A stretch of DNA of 38,336 bases, from assembly GCA_026397955.1 (NCBI GenBank), contig JAPLTV010000058.1:1-38336 (forward strand), given 5' to 3'. Under the pieces are notes generated by a model. That model was not told the DNA's origin. It worked only from the letters and a program-made list of their open reading frames with translations, and did no database searches. The number at the start of each line of letters is the position of its first letter. Within the stretch, counting starts at the first letter, position 1. Shown here in pieces: positions 16,605-24,143 of the stretch. This DNA is from Verrucomicrobiota bacterium (GTDB taxonomy: Bacteria; Verrucomicrobiota; Verrucomicrobiia; Opitutales; UBA953). A program made the translations under genes and the position numbers.

Positions 16605-17414
16605 ATGAATCCCTCCCGCAATCCCTCGTCCGTCCGTCCAGGCTTCTCCCTGGTCGAGGTGACGCTCGCCATCGGCATCGTCGGCGTCGCGATCCTCTCG
16701 TTGGTCGGCATCCTCGGTTCCACCTTCCAGCAGGTCGACGAGATCATGCAGACCAATCGCGCCCTTTCCGGCGTGACGCGTCTCATCGGCGCCTTGGATA
16801 ATCCCCGTTCGATTGTCTTCGTCGACAGCACGAGCGAGCAGAGCCCGCAGAACAGTAAGTACCTCCTGGAGGCTCCCGTGGCCGATACTTCCGGCGTGGA
16901 TCTGACGGCTGGCAATCCGGCGGCGTCGAACTTCGACATCATCTACCGCCTGCTTCAGAAGGCCCGCGACAACGGCGACAATGCCGTCTGGCTGTATGTC
17001 TACGAACGCAAGATCGTCGCCCCGGATAGCGACAAGACCGGCGACACCACCTTCGCGTTGTTCTCCAATCCTTCGATGATGGAAGTCGCCCTCTGCTCCG
17101 GCAAGGACCTCACCATTAACGCCGCCTTCGGCCGCAATATCATCGGTACCCCGATGCGCGTCCGCCTTTCCCTCTCCAAGCTCCTGGTCGGTCAGCGCAC
17201 GGAGATCGACTCGACCACCTTCGAGCCCAAGACCACCAAGGTCGCCGCCGCCCCCTGGGCCAGCTCGCCGATCCCGGTGCAGCCTTCCGGCTACGCGCTC
17301 GCCTACTTGCCGGTCGTCGCGGAATTCTTCCCGCACGACTACAGCCCGTACGCTTCGTATAAGACGAAGACCGAGGCTCCCTTGCTCGTCCAGAATATCG
17401 TCCTCAGCCGATGA
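16605..17414 (+). CDS. Pseudopilin-like protein, cassette gene 3 (Verru_Chthon protein B-like)
   Basis: I use the ATG at 16605, ten bases after the previous stop, giving 269 residues. An in-frame ATG at 16563 would lie inside the previous gene and only lengthen the leader. The N-terminus is a prepilin signal with R5 and R11, cleavage after G13, then F-S-L-V-E-V-T-L-A with E18, and a hydrophobic helix to about residue 38. The FSLVEV form is typical of GspI/PilV-like minor pseudopilins. The remaining domain is soluble and unrecognised. Its stop overlaps the next start by 4 bases (ATGA). Confidence 0.82.
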   Translation: MNPSRNPSSVRPGFSLVEVTLAIGIVGVAILSLVGILGSTFQQVDEIMQTNRALSGVTRLIGALDNPRSIVFVDSTSEQSPQNSKYLLEAPVADTSGVDLTAGNPAASNFDIIYRLLQKARDNGDNAVWLYVYERKIVAPDSDKTGDTTFALFSNPSMMEVALCSGKDLTINAAFGRNIIGTPMRVRLSLSKLLVGQRTEIDSTTFEPKTTKVAAAPWASSPIPVQPSGYALAYLPVVAEFFPHDYSPYASYKTKTEAPLLVQNIVLSR

Positions 17415-18694
17415 ACACCCTCTTCCGCCGAGTTCGCGCCGGCTTCACCTTACTCGAGGTGATGGTCTCCACGGCCATCATGGTCATCATCGTCCTGACG
17501 GTCGTCACAATCGCCTCCCAGACTTTAACCGTCTATGACCGTGCGGTCGCCGACCTTTCGACGCAGTCCGAATCTCGCGGCGTGCTCGACGCCATGGAGA
17601 ACGATTTCTCGACGGCCATGCTCCGTTCCGACGGACGATGCTGGATGGAAGTCGTCGTGCCTGGCTCGACCGACGCCACCGGCGTCCCCGGACCGGTCGG
17701 CAATCTGCAGGCCGTCGATCATCCCATCGTCATGCTCTTCGGCGCGCCGGCCGACCGCCCGCGCTGGACGCCCGGCGCCGGTCGCACCGCCCTGCGCGGC
17801 GATGTCTGCGCCATCTCCTACCGCATTGGCCAGCGTTCGCCCTTCGATTCGCCCGGCGACAAGATCCAGCAGGTCTACGGCGTGTACCGCACGATCATCG
17901 ACTCCGAGAACACGTTCGTCGACGCGCTTCCGCTGATCTTGAATTCCAACATCGACGCGCCGAAGTCGCCTTGGGATTACTGGTCCGGCTCCCGTCGCTT
18001 CGCCAACTACTCCAAGACGCCGACCCCGGATTACGAGACGCGCGCGCTCATCAATACCAGTAACATCAGCGCCACCCCTTGCTGGACCATGGACGAGAAC
18101 AACTTCATCGCCTCGAACGTCGTGGCCATGAACATCGTCTTCTGGGGTACGTCGCCGCTGCCCGCGATGGCCGCCGTCGGCGCCCTTCGCGATCCTTGCG
18201 CGCGTCAGCCGCAGGTGCTGCGTCCAGTCGTGCTGGCGTCGAAGTCCGACGACAAATCCGGCCTGCCGGCTTCCAAGGGCGGCTACCTCGCGATCTTCAG
18301 CTCCAAGGACGGCAACACCGACCAGCAGACGGCTCCGTTGCGTTATGCACCCAATGCCATTGCTGAACCGAACCCGACCCCCAACGGCACCTGGCCCAAG
18401 GTCCAGCCGTATGACTATTATACGTCCCGCCTGCGCGTCTACTCCGACCGCATGTATCCGGACAGCCTCCCGCTTAAGCCCACCTCCGCGACCTGGCTGC
18501 CTTACCTGCCTTACTCGCTGAAGGCCGTCGAGGTCTCGATCACCGTCCTGACGCCCGAAGGCTCCAAGGAGCTCCGTGGCCTCCAGATGATGGCGGATAA
18601 TCCGAAGGTCGCCGAAGCCACCTACAAGCGCATCGTCTACATGTACGGGCGCAACTACACGCGCTACATCCGCGTGCTGTCGAACGGCGGCTGA
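17411..18694 (+). CDS. Pseudopilin-like protein, cassette gene 4 (Verru_Chthon protein C-like)
   Basis: The 427-residue product starts with a basic leader (R6, R7, R9), cleavage site after G11, then F-T-L-L-E-V-M-V with E16 and a hydrophobic helix to about residue 38, as in GspJ/PilW-like pseudopilins. The soluble part is unusually long for a minor pseudopilin and Tyr/Pro-rich toward the C-terminus; I recognise no further domain. It closes the cassette: a strong two-way terminator follows 21 bases after the stop. The very large protein A described with such cassettes in other Verrucomicrobia is not found here. Confidence 0.82.
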   Translation: MNTLFRRVRAGFTLLEVMVSTAIMVIIVLTVVTIASQTLTVYDRAVADLSTQSESRGVLDAMENDFSTAMLRSDGRCWMEVVVPGSTDATGVPGPVGNLQAVDHPIVMLFGAPADRPRWTPGAGRTALRGDVCAISYRIGQRSPFDSPGDKIQQVYGVYRTIIDSENTFVDALPLILNSNIDAPKSPWDYWSGSRRFANYSKTPTPDYETRALINTSNISATPCWTMDENNFIASNVVAMNIVFWGTSPLPAMAAVGALRDPCARQPQVLRPVVLASKSDDKSGLPASKGGYLAIFSSKDGNTDQQTAPLRYAPNAIAEPNPTPNGTWPKVQPYDYYTSRLRVYSDRMYPDSLPLKPTSATWLPYLPYSLKAVEVSITVLTPEGSKELRGLQMMADNPKVAEATYKRIVYMYGRNYTRYIRVLSNGG

Positions 18695-18715
18695 GGAGTC
18701 GGAGTGTTGACCACG

Positions 18716-18744
18716 AAAAAGGGGCGCCGTTCGGCGCCCCTTTT
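18716..18744. terminator. Bidirectional terminator between pseudopilin cassette and accA
   Basis: GGGGCGCC and GGCGCCCC form an 8-bp perfect stem (18721-18728 with 18733-18740) around GTTC, flanked by AAAAA on the left and TTTT on the right. It can end transcription from both convergent sides. Confidence 0.93.
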
Positions 18745-18763
18745 CATTTCCTGATCGGCTGAA

Positions 18764-19732
18764 TTACTCCGAGTAGACGCCCATCGCGCGGAACTTCGCG
18801 TAGCGCATCGCGATGAGCTTCTCGGGCGAGGCCTTCGAGAGGTCGGCGAGGGAGTCGCGCAGGGTCTTGCGGATGGCGGAGCCGGTGGCGGCTGGGTCTT
18901 CCTGGGCACCGCCGAGCGGTTCCTTTACGACGCCGTCGACGACGCCGAGCTTGAGGAGATTGGGGGCGTCGAGGCGCAGCGCTTCGGCGGCCTTCGGGGC
19001 GTGGGCGCGGTCCTTGAAGAGAATCGCTGCGCAGCCTTCGGGCGAGATGACGGAGTAGTAAGCGTTCTCGAGGATGTAGACCTTGTTCGAGACGGCGATG
19101 CCGAGCGCGCCGCCGGAACCGCCTTCGCCGATGACGAAGGTGATGATCGGTACGCCGAACTGGCTCATCTCGCGGAGGTTGACGGCGATGGCTTCGGCGA
19201 CGTGACGTTCTTCGGAGCCGATGCCGGGGAAGGCTCCGGGGGTGTCGACGAGGGTGATGATCGGAAGGCCGAAGGTGTGGGCCATCTTCATCAGGCGAAG
19301 GGCTTTGCGGTAGCCTTCGGGATTAGGGCAGCCGAAGTTGCGGCGGAGGTTTTCTTTGGTGTCGCGGCCTTTCTGCTGGCCGAGGACCATGACCGGACGG
19401 CCTTCGAAGAAAGCGGTGCCGCCGACGATGGACTCGTCGTCCATGTAGAGGCGGTCGCCATGCAGCTCCTGGAAGTCGTCGAAGAGCATGCCGATGTAGT
19501 CCAGGGAGTAGGGGCGACGGGGGTGGCGGGCCAGCTGGACGCGCTGCCAGGGGTTCAGGTTGCCGTAGACCTCGCGGCGGGTCTGCTCCATCTTGACCTC
19601 GAGGGACTTGACCTCCTTGGAGACGTCCATCCCGGCGGACTCGGAAGAGGCCCGGAGGGAGTTGATCTTGTCCTCGAGCTCCCGGAGGGGCTTTTCGAAT
19701 TCGAGGGTGAAGCGGGCCTTGGGCGCGGACAT
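18764..19732 (-). CDS. accA: Acetyl-CoA carboxylase carboxyltransferase subunit alpha
   Basis: With AccD, the product transfers the carboxyl group from carboxybiotin to acetyl-CoA, giving malonyl-CoA for fatty-acid synthesis. The 322 residues match the E. coli protein in length. An N-terminal coiled-coil region (FEKPLRELEDKINSLR) is followed by ARHPRRPYSLDYI, FQELHGDR, GQQKGRDTKEN, the TLVDTPGAFPGI loop, GEGGSGGALGIA and YYSVISPEGCAAILF. I chose the ATG at 19732; one 36 bases upstream (19768) would add residues translated from a G-rich repeat region. fabD, also a fatty-acid gene, lies about 9 kb away. The gene converges on the pseudopilin cassette and shares its terminator. Confidence 0.96.
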   Translation of the reverse strand: MSAPKARFTLEFEKPLRELEDKINSLRASSESAGMDVSKEVKSLEVKMEQTRREVYGNLNPWQRVQLARHPRRPYSLDYIGMLFDDFQELHGDRLYMDDESIVGGTAFFEGRPVMVLGQQKGRDTKENLRRNFGCPNPEGYRKALRLMKMAHTFGLPIITLVDTPGAFPGIGSEERHVAEAIAVNLREMSQFGVPIITFVIGEGGSGGALGIAVSNKVYILENAYYSVISPEGCAAILFKDRAHAPKAAEALRLDAPNLLKLGVVDGVVKEPLGGAQEDPAATGSAIRKTLRDSLADLSKASPEKLIAMRYAKFRAMGVYSE

Positions 19733-19784
19733 GGGCCGTAAGTTGGAGAAACGGGAGGGGGAGGGCAATGGAATTGGGCCGAAG

Positions 19785-20000
19785 AAGGGGGAGGGCCAGG
19801 GCTAGGGATAGGCCTAGAATGAAGTAAAATGCCCCTAAATTGGGGTTGGGATAGGGGTAGGGGTGGGTGTAGGGCTGAGCGCCCTTGGTCAGCCGCTCGG
19901 TTGAGCGAGGGCGCTCAACCTCACCAGGTATCTGGGTGGCTGGATCGACTGGCCCCAGCCCTAGTCCTGGTCCTAGCCCTAATTACCCTTTTCCTCGAAC
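19785..20000. repeat. Degenerate inverted period-6 arrays in the accA / DUF1080 spacer
   Basis: This 303-base divergent spacer (19733-20035) contains no gene. From 19785 to 19817 it carries GGGCTA-type hexamers, from 19840 to 19876 GGGGTT/GGGATA/GGGGTA units, and from 19952 to 20000 the inverted C-rich form (CCCTAG, TCCTGG, TCCTAG, CCCTAA). Inside lies a two-hairpin element (19869-19925). The arrays are more decayed than those elsewhere in the window. Promoters of both flanking genes must overlap or lie next to these repeats; I cannot assign them. Confidence 0.75.
19869..19925. repeat. Two-hairpin intergenic element, copy 1 (GTAGGG...CTCACC)
   Basis: The element begins GTAGGGCTGA and ends CTCAACCTCACC. 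It has two stems: GGCTGA with TCAGCC (19873-19878 with 19889-19894) and GGTTGAGC with GCTCAACC (19899-19906 with 19913-19920). It shares the first ten bases, CCCTTGGTCAGCCG and the whole second hairpin with the element at 37162-37243, so the two are copies of one family. Confidence 0.8.
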
Positions 20001-20035
20001 CAAGGGCCCGCCAGCCTGTCTGCACCCTCACCCCC

Positions 20036-20833
20036 ATGCGCCTCGCTCACCTCCTGACCCTCCTTGCCGCCGCCGGCCTCGTCGCCGCCGAAGGCTACAC
20101 CGACACACCCCTAATCCCGGGCACCACCTGGCACGTCCATGATTCTGCCCGCCCGCAGCCGCCCCGCGCCGATGCCGCCAAGCTCAAGTGCAACGAGGCT
20201 GCCGCCCCCGCCGGTGCCGTCGTGCTCGTCGGTGGTGCCGACTCCGCCAATGAATGGGAGGCCGACGCCGTCGCGAACGCCAAGCTCAAGACCCCGGTCA
20301 CCTGGGAAATCAAGGACGGTGCGATGATCGCCCGTAGCAACGGCATCCGCACCAAGCGCACCTTCGGCGATATCACCCTGCACGTCGAATGGCGCTCCGC
20401 CGCCGGTTACGACACCGACCCCAAGAAGAAGAGCCAGGGCAACTCCAACAGCGGTATCTTCTTCATGAAGACCTATGAACTTCAGGTCCTCGACTGCTCC
20501 AAGACCGAGACCTACGCCGACGGCATGACCGCCGCGATCTACGGCCAGCAGCCTCCGGCCTTCAATGCCTGCCTGCCTTCCCGTACCTGGAATAGCTACG
20601 ACATCGAATGGACCGCTCCGCGCTTCAACGCCGACGGCTCCGTCGCCAGCAAGGCCCGCATCACCGTCGTCATGAACGGCGTCAAGGTCCAGGACGGCAC
20701 CGAGTACATCGGCCCGAGCAGCCATAAGAAGAACCCCCCTTACGTGAAGCACGACGCCAAGCTCCCGCTCGCCCTGCAGTGGCACGGCGACGCCGTCGAA
20801 TACCGCAACATGTGGGTGGTCGAGAAGAAGTAA
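20036..20833 (+). CDS. Secreted DUF1080 (3-keto-disaccharide hydrolase-like) protein
   Basis: The ATG at 20036 gives 265 residues with a signal peptide (M-R-L then a hydrophobic run, cleavage after V-A-A about residue 19). The body matches the DUF1080 concanavalin-like fold: ITLHVEWRSA, NSNSGIFFMKTYELQVLD, WNSYDIEWTAPRFN, ARITVVMNGVKVQDG and the C-terminal LALQWHGDAVEYRNMWV. DUF1080 proteins are abundant in Planctomycetes and Verrucomicrobia, and some hydrolyse 3-keto-glycosides; the substrate here is unknown. The frame is open upstream into the repeat region, but the signal peptide fixes the start. The next gene begins 6 bases after its stop, suggesting one transcript. Confidence 0.88.
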   Translation: MRLAHLLTLLAAAGLVAAEGYTDTPLIPGTTWHVHDSARPQPPRADAAKLKCNEAAAPAGAVVLVGGADSANEWEADAVANAKLKTPVTWEIKDGAMIARSNGIRTKRTFGDITLHVEWRSAAGYDTDPKKKSQGNSNSGIFFMKTYELQVLDCSKTETYADGMTAAIYGQQPPAFNACLPSRTWNSYDIEWTAPRFNADGSVASKARITVVMNGVKVQDGTEYIGPSSHKKNPPYVKHDAKLPLALQWHGDAVEYRNMWVVEKK

Positions 20834-20839
20834 GCCCCG

Positions 20840-21667
20840 ATGGGGATCCAGGCTCACACGGTGAAGCACCTGCTGGGGCTGCTGTTGCTGGGCCTGGTCT
20901 TCTATTTCATCGAGCGGGTCATGGGCGCACGTCGGCGGCCGGGTTTCTTCCGGCCCGGCATGCTCACCGACGCCGCCTATTTCTTCACCGTCGAGCTGTT
21001 CAAGCAGGCTTCCCGGTTCCTGCTGATCGCGCCGTTCATCGTGCTCGTCATCGCCGGAGCCACGACGGGTGAGGCCGCGAAGGCCGGGCTTTACCGCGGC
21101 TTCGGGCCGGCGGCCGCCCAGCCGGTCTGGTTGCAGGCGATCGAGATCTACCTGCTGGCGGACTTCCTCGGCTACTGGATCCACCGGCTTTTCCATACCG
21201 GCGCCTGGTGGCCCTTCCATGCGGTTCACCATAGTTCCGAAGAACTCGATTGGCTCTCCAGCGTACGGGTGCATCCCGTCAACGAAGCGGTCGACAAGCT
21301 CGCGCCGGCGGTGGTCATCCTCTTCCTCGGGTTCGATCCGACCGTGACGGCAGGCGTCGCCGGTTTCCTGACCTTCTACGCGATCTTCCTGCATGCCGAC
21401 GTCGACTGGGATTTCGGTCCGCTGCGTTCCGTCATCGCCACGCCGGTCTTCCACCGCTGGCACCATTCGAAGGACCCGGCGGCCATCGATAAGAACTTCG
21501 CCGGGCTCCTGCCGCTCTGGGACATCCTCTTCGGGACATACTATATGCCGCGCGACCGGATGCCGCAGGACTTCGGCGCGACCGAGCCGGTGCCTGCGGG
21601 CTATTTCGGCCAGTTGTGGCATCCGTTCGCGGCTTGGTTCAAGCGCAAGGGCCCGCCTTCGGCCTGA
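20840..21667 (+). CDS. Fatty acid hydroxylase / sterol desaturase superfamily protein
   Basis: This 275-residue membrane protein carries the di-iron histidine clusters of the superfamily: HRLFH (115-119), HAVHH (127-131) and HRWHH (205-209), with extra candidate ligands H145 and H185. Hydrophobic segments lie at about 10-27, 45-75, 100-115 and 155-185. Members use O2 to hydroxylate or desaturate lipids, carotenoids or sterols in the membrane. The substrate cannot be told from sequence; hopanoid or fatty-acid modification are possibilities. It is 6 bases downstream of the DUF1080 gene, but a functional link is not obvious. Confidence 0.88.
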   Translation: MGIQAHTVKHLLGLLLLGLVFYFIERVMGARRRPGFFRPGMLTDAAYFFTVELFKQASRFLLIAPFIVLVIAGATTGEAAKAGLYRGFGPAAAQPVWLQAIEIYLLADFLGYWIHRLFHTGAWWPFHAVHHSSEELDWLSSVRVHPVNEAVDKLAPAVVILFLGFDPTVTAGVAGFLTFYAIFLHADVDWDFGPLRSVIATPVFHRWHHSKDPAAIDKNFAGLLPLWDILFGTYYMPRDRMPQDFGATEPVPAGYFGQLWHPFAAWFKRKGPPSA

Positions 21668-21728
21668 GCCCAAGATGCTTACCCGTTTGCATTGGAAGCT
21701 CCGCCCGCTAAGGTGGAGTGCTTAGCCG

Positions 21729-22886
21729 ATGTATCCTCAGGACCTTCGCGAAAACTGGCATGCCGGCCAAGGCCGATGGAAAGACGTGCCCGCCGCGGAG
21801 TGGAACGACTGGCATTGGCAGATGCGCAACCGCATCACGACGCTCGCCCAGCTCGAAGAGATGCTCGAACTGACCAAGGAAGAGCGAGAAGGGTGCCTCT
21901 TCGCTCCGCACAAGCTCTCGCTCTCGATCACGCCCCATTTCTTCAACCTCATCGACCCGAAGGATCCGAACTGCCCGGTCCGCCGCCAGGTTATCCCGCG
22001 CATCGAGGAATCCTACGTCGCCGCCGGTGAATCCGAGGACCCCGTCGGCGAAGAGGGCACCATGCCCGTTCCCGGTATCGTCCACCGCTATCCGGACCGC
22101 GTACTCTTCCTGGTGACCGATCGCTGCGCTTCGTATTGCCGCTACTGTACGCGCAGCCGCCTCGTCTCCAATGCCCAGGCCTATGACTTCCATCCCGAGC
22201 TCGAAGCCGGCCTGAAGTATATCGAAGAGCATACCGAGATCCGCGACGTGCTGCTCTCCGGCGGTGATCCGTTGCTGCTTTCCGACGCCAAGCTGGACGC
22301 CCTCCTCGGGCGCCTCCGCGCAATCAAGCACGTCGAGTTCATTCGCATCGGCTCGCGCATTCCGGTCTTCCTGCCGCAGCGTATCACGCCGGAGCTCGCC
22401 GAAGTCTTCCGCAAGCACGGTCCCATCTGGTTGAGCATCCATACCAACCATCCGAAAGAGGTCACGCGCGAGCTCGCCACGGCCTGCGAACGTCTGTCGT
22501 TCGCTGGCGTGCCGCTCGGCAATCAGTCCGTGCTCCTCGCCGGCATCAACGATGACGCCGAGGTGATGAAGTCGCTGGTCCATCGCCTCTTGATGATGCG
22601 CGTGCGTCCGTATTACCTCTACGCCTGCGACCTGATCGAAGGCTCGACCCATTTCCGTGCGCCCATCCAGAAGGGTATCGATATCATCCGCGCGCTTCGC
22701 GGTCACACGACGGGTTACGCCGTCCCTCAGCTCATCATCGACACCCCGGGCGGCGGCGGGAAGGTCCCGATCAACCCGGAATATGTCCAGGCTATCCATG
22801 ACGGCATCGTCGAGCTGCGTAATTTCGAGGACCGGGCGTACGTCTATCCGTCCGGGACGAAGATGCCGGATGTATACAAGGTGTAG
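21729..22886 (+). CDS. kamA: Lysine 2,3-aminomutase (radical SAM, KamA family)
   Basis: The product would convert L-lysine to L-beta-lysine using SAM, a 4Fe-4S cluster and PLP. The radical-SAM cysteines are C133, C137 and C140 (CASYCRYC). SGGDP follows at 177-181, and PLP lysine K345 lies in PGGGGKVP. The two aspartates that bind the lysine side chain in the clostridial enzyme align with D301 (YACDLIEG) and D338 (IIDTPGGGG), which favours lysine as substrate over EpmB-type or glutamate mutases. Length is 385 residues. No beta-lysine acetyltransferase or lysine-fermentation gene is adjacent, so the role (osmolyte, beta-lysine transfer or catabolism) is open. A GGTGGAG lies 13 bases before the ATG. 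A heptamer array begins at the base after the stop codon. Confidence 0.92.
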   Translation: MYPQDLRENWHAGQGRWKDVPAAEWNDWHWQMRNRITTLAQLEEMLELTKEEREGCLFAPHKLSLSITPHFFNLIDPKDPNCPVRRQVIPRIEESYVAAGESEDPVGEEGTMPVPGIVHRYPDRVLFLVTDRCASYCRYCTRSRLVSNAQAYDFHPELEAGLKYIEEHTEIRDVLLSGGDPLLLSDAKLDALLGRLRAIKHVEFIRIGSRIPVFLPQRITPELAEVFRKHGPIWLSIHTNHPKEVTRELATACERLSFAGVPLGNQSVLLAGINDDAEVMKSLVHRLLMMRVRPYYLYACDLIEGSTHFRAPIQKGIDIIRALRGHTTGYAVPQLIIDTPGGGGKVPINPEYVQAIHDGIVELRNFEDRAYVYPSGTKMPDVYKV

Positions 22887-23106
22887 GCGGATAGCGGTAA
22901 GCGGTTAGCGGTTGGGGCTGCCATTCGCTCAAAGGGAAACCGGAGACAGGATGTTTGGTATGGGCCGCCGGAGGGCGGCCGAGGGTAGGGGCGTGGCTAC
23001 GCCGCGCCCTCCCCGGAGGAGTGCACGATGAATCGTGCCCCTACCTTGTTTCGCCCTGCGGCGAAAAATAGGGGGTCCTAACCGCTAACCGCCAACCGCT
23101 TACCGC
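22887..23106. repeat. Inverted GCGGTTA heptamer arrays downstream of kamA
   Basis: Four heptamers (GCGGATA, GCGGTAA, GCGGTTA, GCGGTTG) at 22887-22914 start directly after the kamA stop codon. The inverted set (TAACCGC twice, CAACCGC, TTACCGC) is at 23079-23106. The 164 bases between hold hairpins: GGCCGCC with GGCGGCC near 22965-22982, the GGTAGGGGC-bounded element at 22984-23045, and TTCGCC-ctgc-GGCGAA near 23050-23066. No gene is seen in the 274-base spacer before tRNA-Arg. Confidence 0.88.
22984..23045. repeat. Multi-hairpin intergenic element, copy 2 (GGTAGGGGC...GCCCCTACC)
   Basis: Perfect 9-bp outer arms enclose GCGT-ggct-ACGC and GCACGAT-ga-ATCGTGC (23023-23029 with 23032-23038). Its end sequences (GGTAGGG / CCCTACC) and two-hairpin layout match the elements near 19869, 33100 and 37162, although the inner stems differ in sequence. 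Confidence 0.75.
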
Positions 23107-23126
23107 TGGTTATCTTGTAAACACAA

Positions 23127-23151
23127 CTAACCGGGGTTTTAATCCGGTTAG
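23127..23151 (-). terminator. Terminator of tRNA-Arg
   Basis: Read on the minus strand, CTAACCGG and CCGGTTAG form an 8-bp stem with an A/T-rich 9-base loop, followed by TTGTGTTT, 10 bases after the tRNA 3' end. The CTAACCGG stem resembles the heptamer repeats next door. Confidence 0.6.
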
Positions 23152-23160
23152 CGCTCAAAG

Positions 23161-23235
23161 TGGTGGGCTCGTAGGGATTCGAACCCCAAACGTCTGATCC
23201 GTAGTCAGAAATGATATCCATTTCACCACGAGCCC
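23161..23235 (-). tRNA. tRNA-Arg (anticodon ACG)
   Basis: On the minus strand the acceptor stem GGGCTCG pairs with CGAGCCC, followed by discriminator A and an encoded CCA. The anticodon stem TCTGA/TCAGA closes a CTACGGA loop, giving anticodon ACG (read as ICG after A-to-I editing). The T arm is GGGG-TTCGAAT-CCCT. The encoded CCA contrasts with the tRNA-Leu in this window, which lacks it. Confidence 0.95.
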
Positions 23236-23286
23236 GTAGTGAGGGGTTTGAGCAAACGACCCCCGGCCCCTAAGGCAAGGAATTTT

Positions 23287-23976
23287 TCAGGCCTGTGCCT
23301 GATGGAGGGCCACGGTACCGAAAAGCATCCTTTTATGGCTCACCTGAGCGAATCCAGCGGCCTTGAGCTCCGCGTCGAGGCCTGCGGCGTCGGGAAAGCC
23401 GGCGATGCTGGTGCCGAGATATTTATAAGCACCGAAGTCTCCGGTGAGGATTCCTGCCAGCACCGGAAGTACACAACGCACGTGGATGAAGTGGAACGGC
23501 AGGAACCATGCGCTCGGTTGGGAGAACTCCAGGATTAGGAGCGTACCGTCGGCGCACAGAATGCGGCGCAGTTCGCCGAGGCCCTTGGCACGGTCTTCGA
23601 AGTTGCGCACGCCGTAGGCGATCGTGACCACATCCTGCGAGGCAGTCGCAATCGGGAGAGCCATACAGTCGCCGGCTTTGAATTCCAGCGACACGTTTTC
23701 CTGCTTCGCGCGGATGCGGCCGAGTTCGAGCATCGGTTCGCAGAAGTCGTAGCCGATGATGGAGCAGTCGCCAGGAAGGTCGCGGCGTAGTGCGAAGGCG
23801 ACGTCGCCGCTGCCGGTGGCGAGGTCGGCGATGGTCTTTGGCTGGGCGGCCTTGGCGGCGGCCACGAGCTGTTCGCGCCAGCCGACACAGAGGCCGAGGC
23901 TGAGTACGCGGTTCGCGAAGTCGTAACGGGAGGCAATCCCGGAGAACATACGTTGGACTGCGGAGCCTTCGGGCAT
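23287..23976 (-). CDS. menG (ubiE): Demethylmenaquinone/ubiquinone methyltransferase
   Basis: This 229-residue class I SAM-dependent methyltransferase performs the last step of menaquinone synthesis, C-methylation of demethylmenaquinone. Family features are FSGIASRYDFANRVLSLG at the N-terminus, the SAM-binding DLATGSGDVAFAL, DFCEPML (acidic residue after strand 2), GDCMALPI, and YGVRNFEDRAKGLGELRRIL, a UbiE/MenG signature. menD in the same window supports a menaquinone role over ubiquinone. It is one of the few genes here with a good Shine-Dalgarno sequence (GGAGGG 8 bases before the ATG). A G-rich hexamer array lies about 55 bases upstream of its start. Confidence 0.92.
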   Translation of the reverse strand: MPEGSAVQRMFSGIASRYDFANRVLSLGLCVGWREQLVAAAKAAQPKTIADLATGSGDVAFALRRDLPGDCSIIGYDFCEPMLELGRIRAKQENVSLEFKAGDCMALPIATASQDVVTIAYGVRNFEDRAKGLGELRRILCADGTLLILEFSQPSAWFLPFHFIHVRCVLPVLAGILTGDFGAYKYLGTSIAGFPDAAGLDAELKAAGFAQVSHKRMLFGTVALHQAQA

Positions 23977-24031
23977 GGGGTTACCCTCCGCACATTGCGG
24001 AGAAGGTCAAGAGGAGGGCGGCAAACAAAGA

Positions 24032-24143
24032 GGGGTAGGGGCAGGGGTCGGGGTAGGGGTAGGAAATAAAACTCTACCCTCAGGAGTTTTCTGAACACCT
24101 CGCCATCATGTCTTCAGCCTGATGCATCTCCTGCCCCTACCCC
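24032..24143. repeat. Inverted GGGGNN hexamer arrays between ubiE/menG and mnmA
   Basis: The left arm (24032-24063) is GGGGTA, GGGGCA, GGGGTC, GGGGTA, GGGGTA. The right arm (about 24130-24143) is the inverse of GGGGTAGGGGCAG and abuts the mnmA stop codon. Between them sits the mnmA terminator. Confidence 0.85.
24067..24090 (-). terminator. Terminator of mnmA
   Basis: On the minus strand, AAAACTC and GAGTTTT form a 7-bp stem around a 9-base loop and run into TTTTATTT. It lies between the two hexamer arms. Confidence 0.75.

Noticed and set aside
20111-21673. 520-codon antisense open frame opposite the DUF1080 and hydroxylase genes
   Set aside because: It spans two well-supported genes on the other strand and its translation is Arg/Glu/Gly-rich with no domain.
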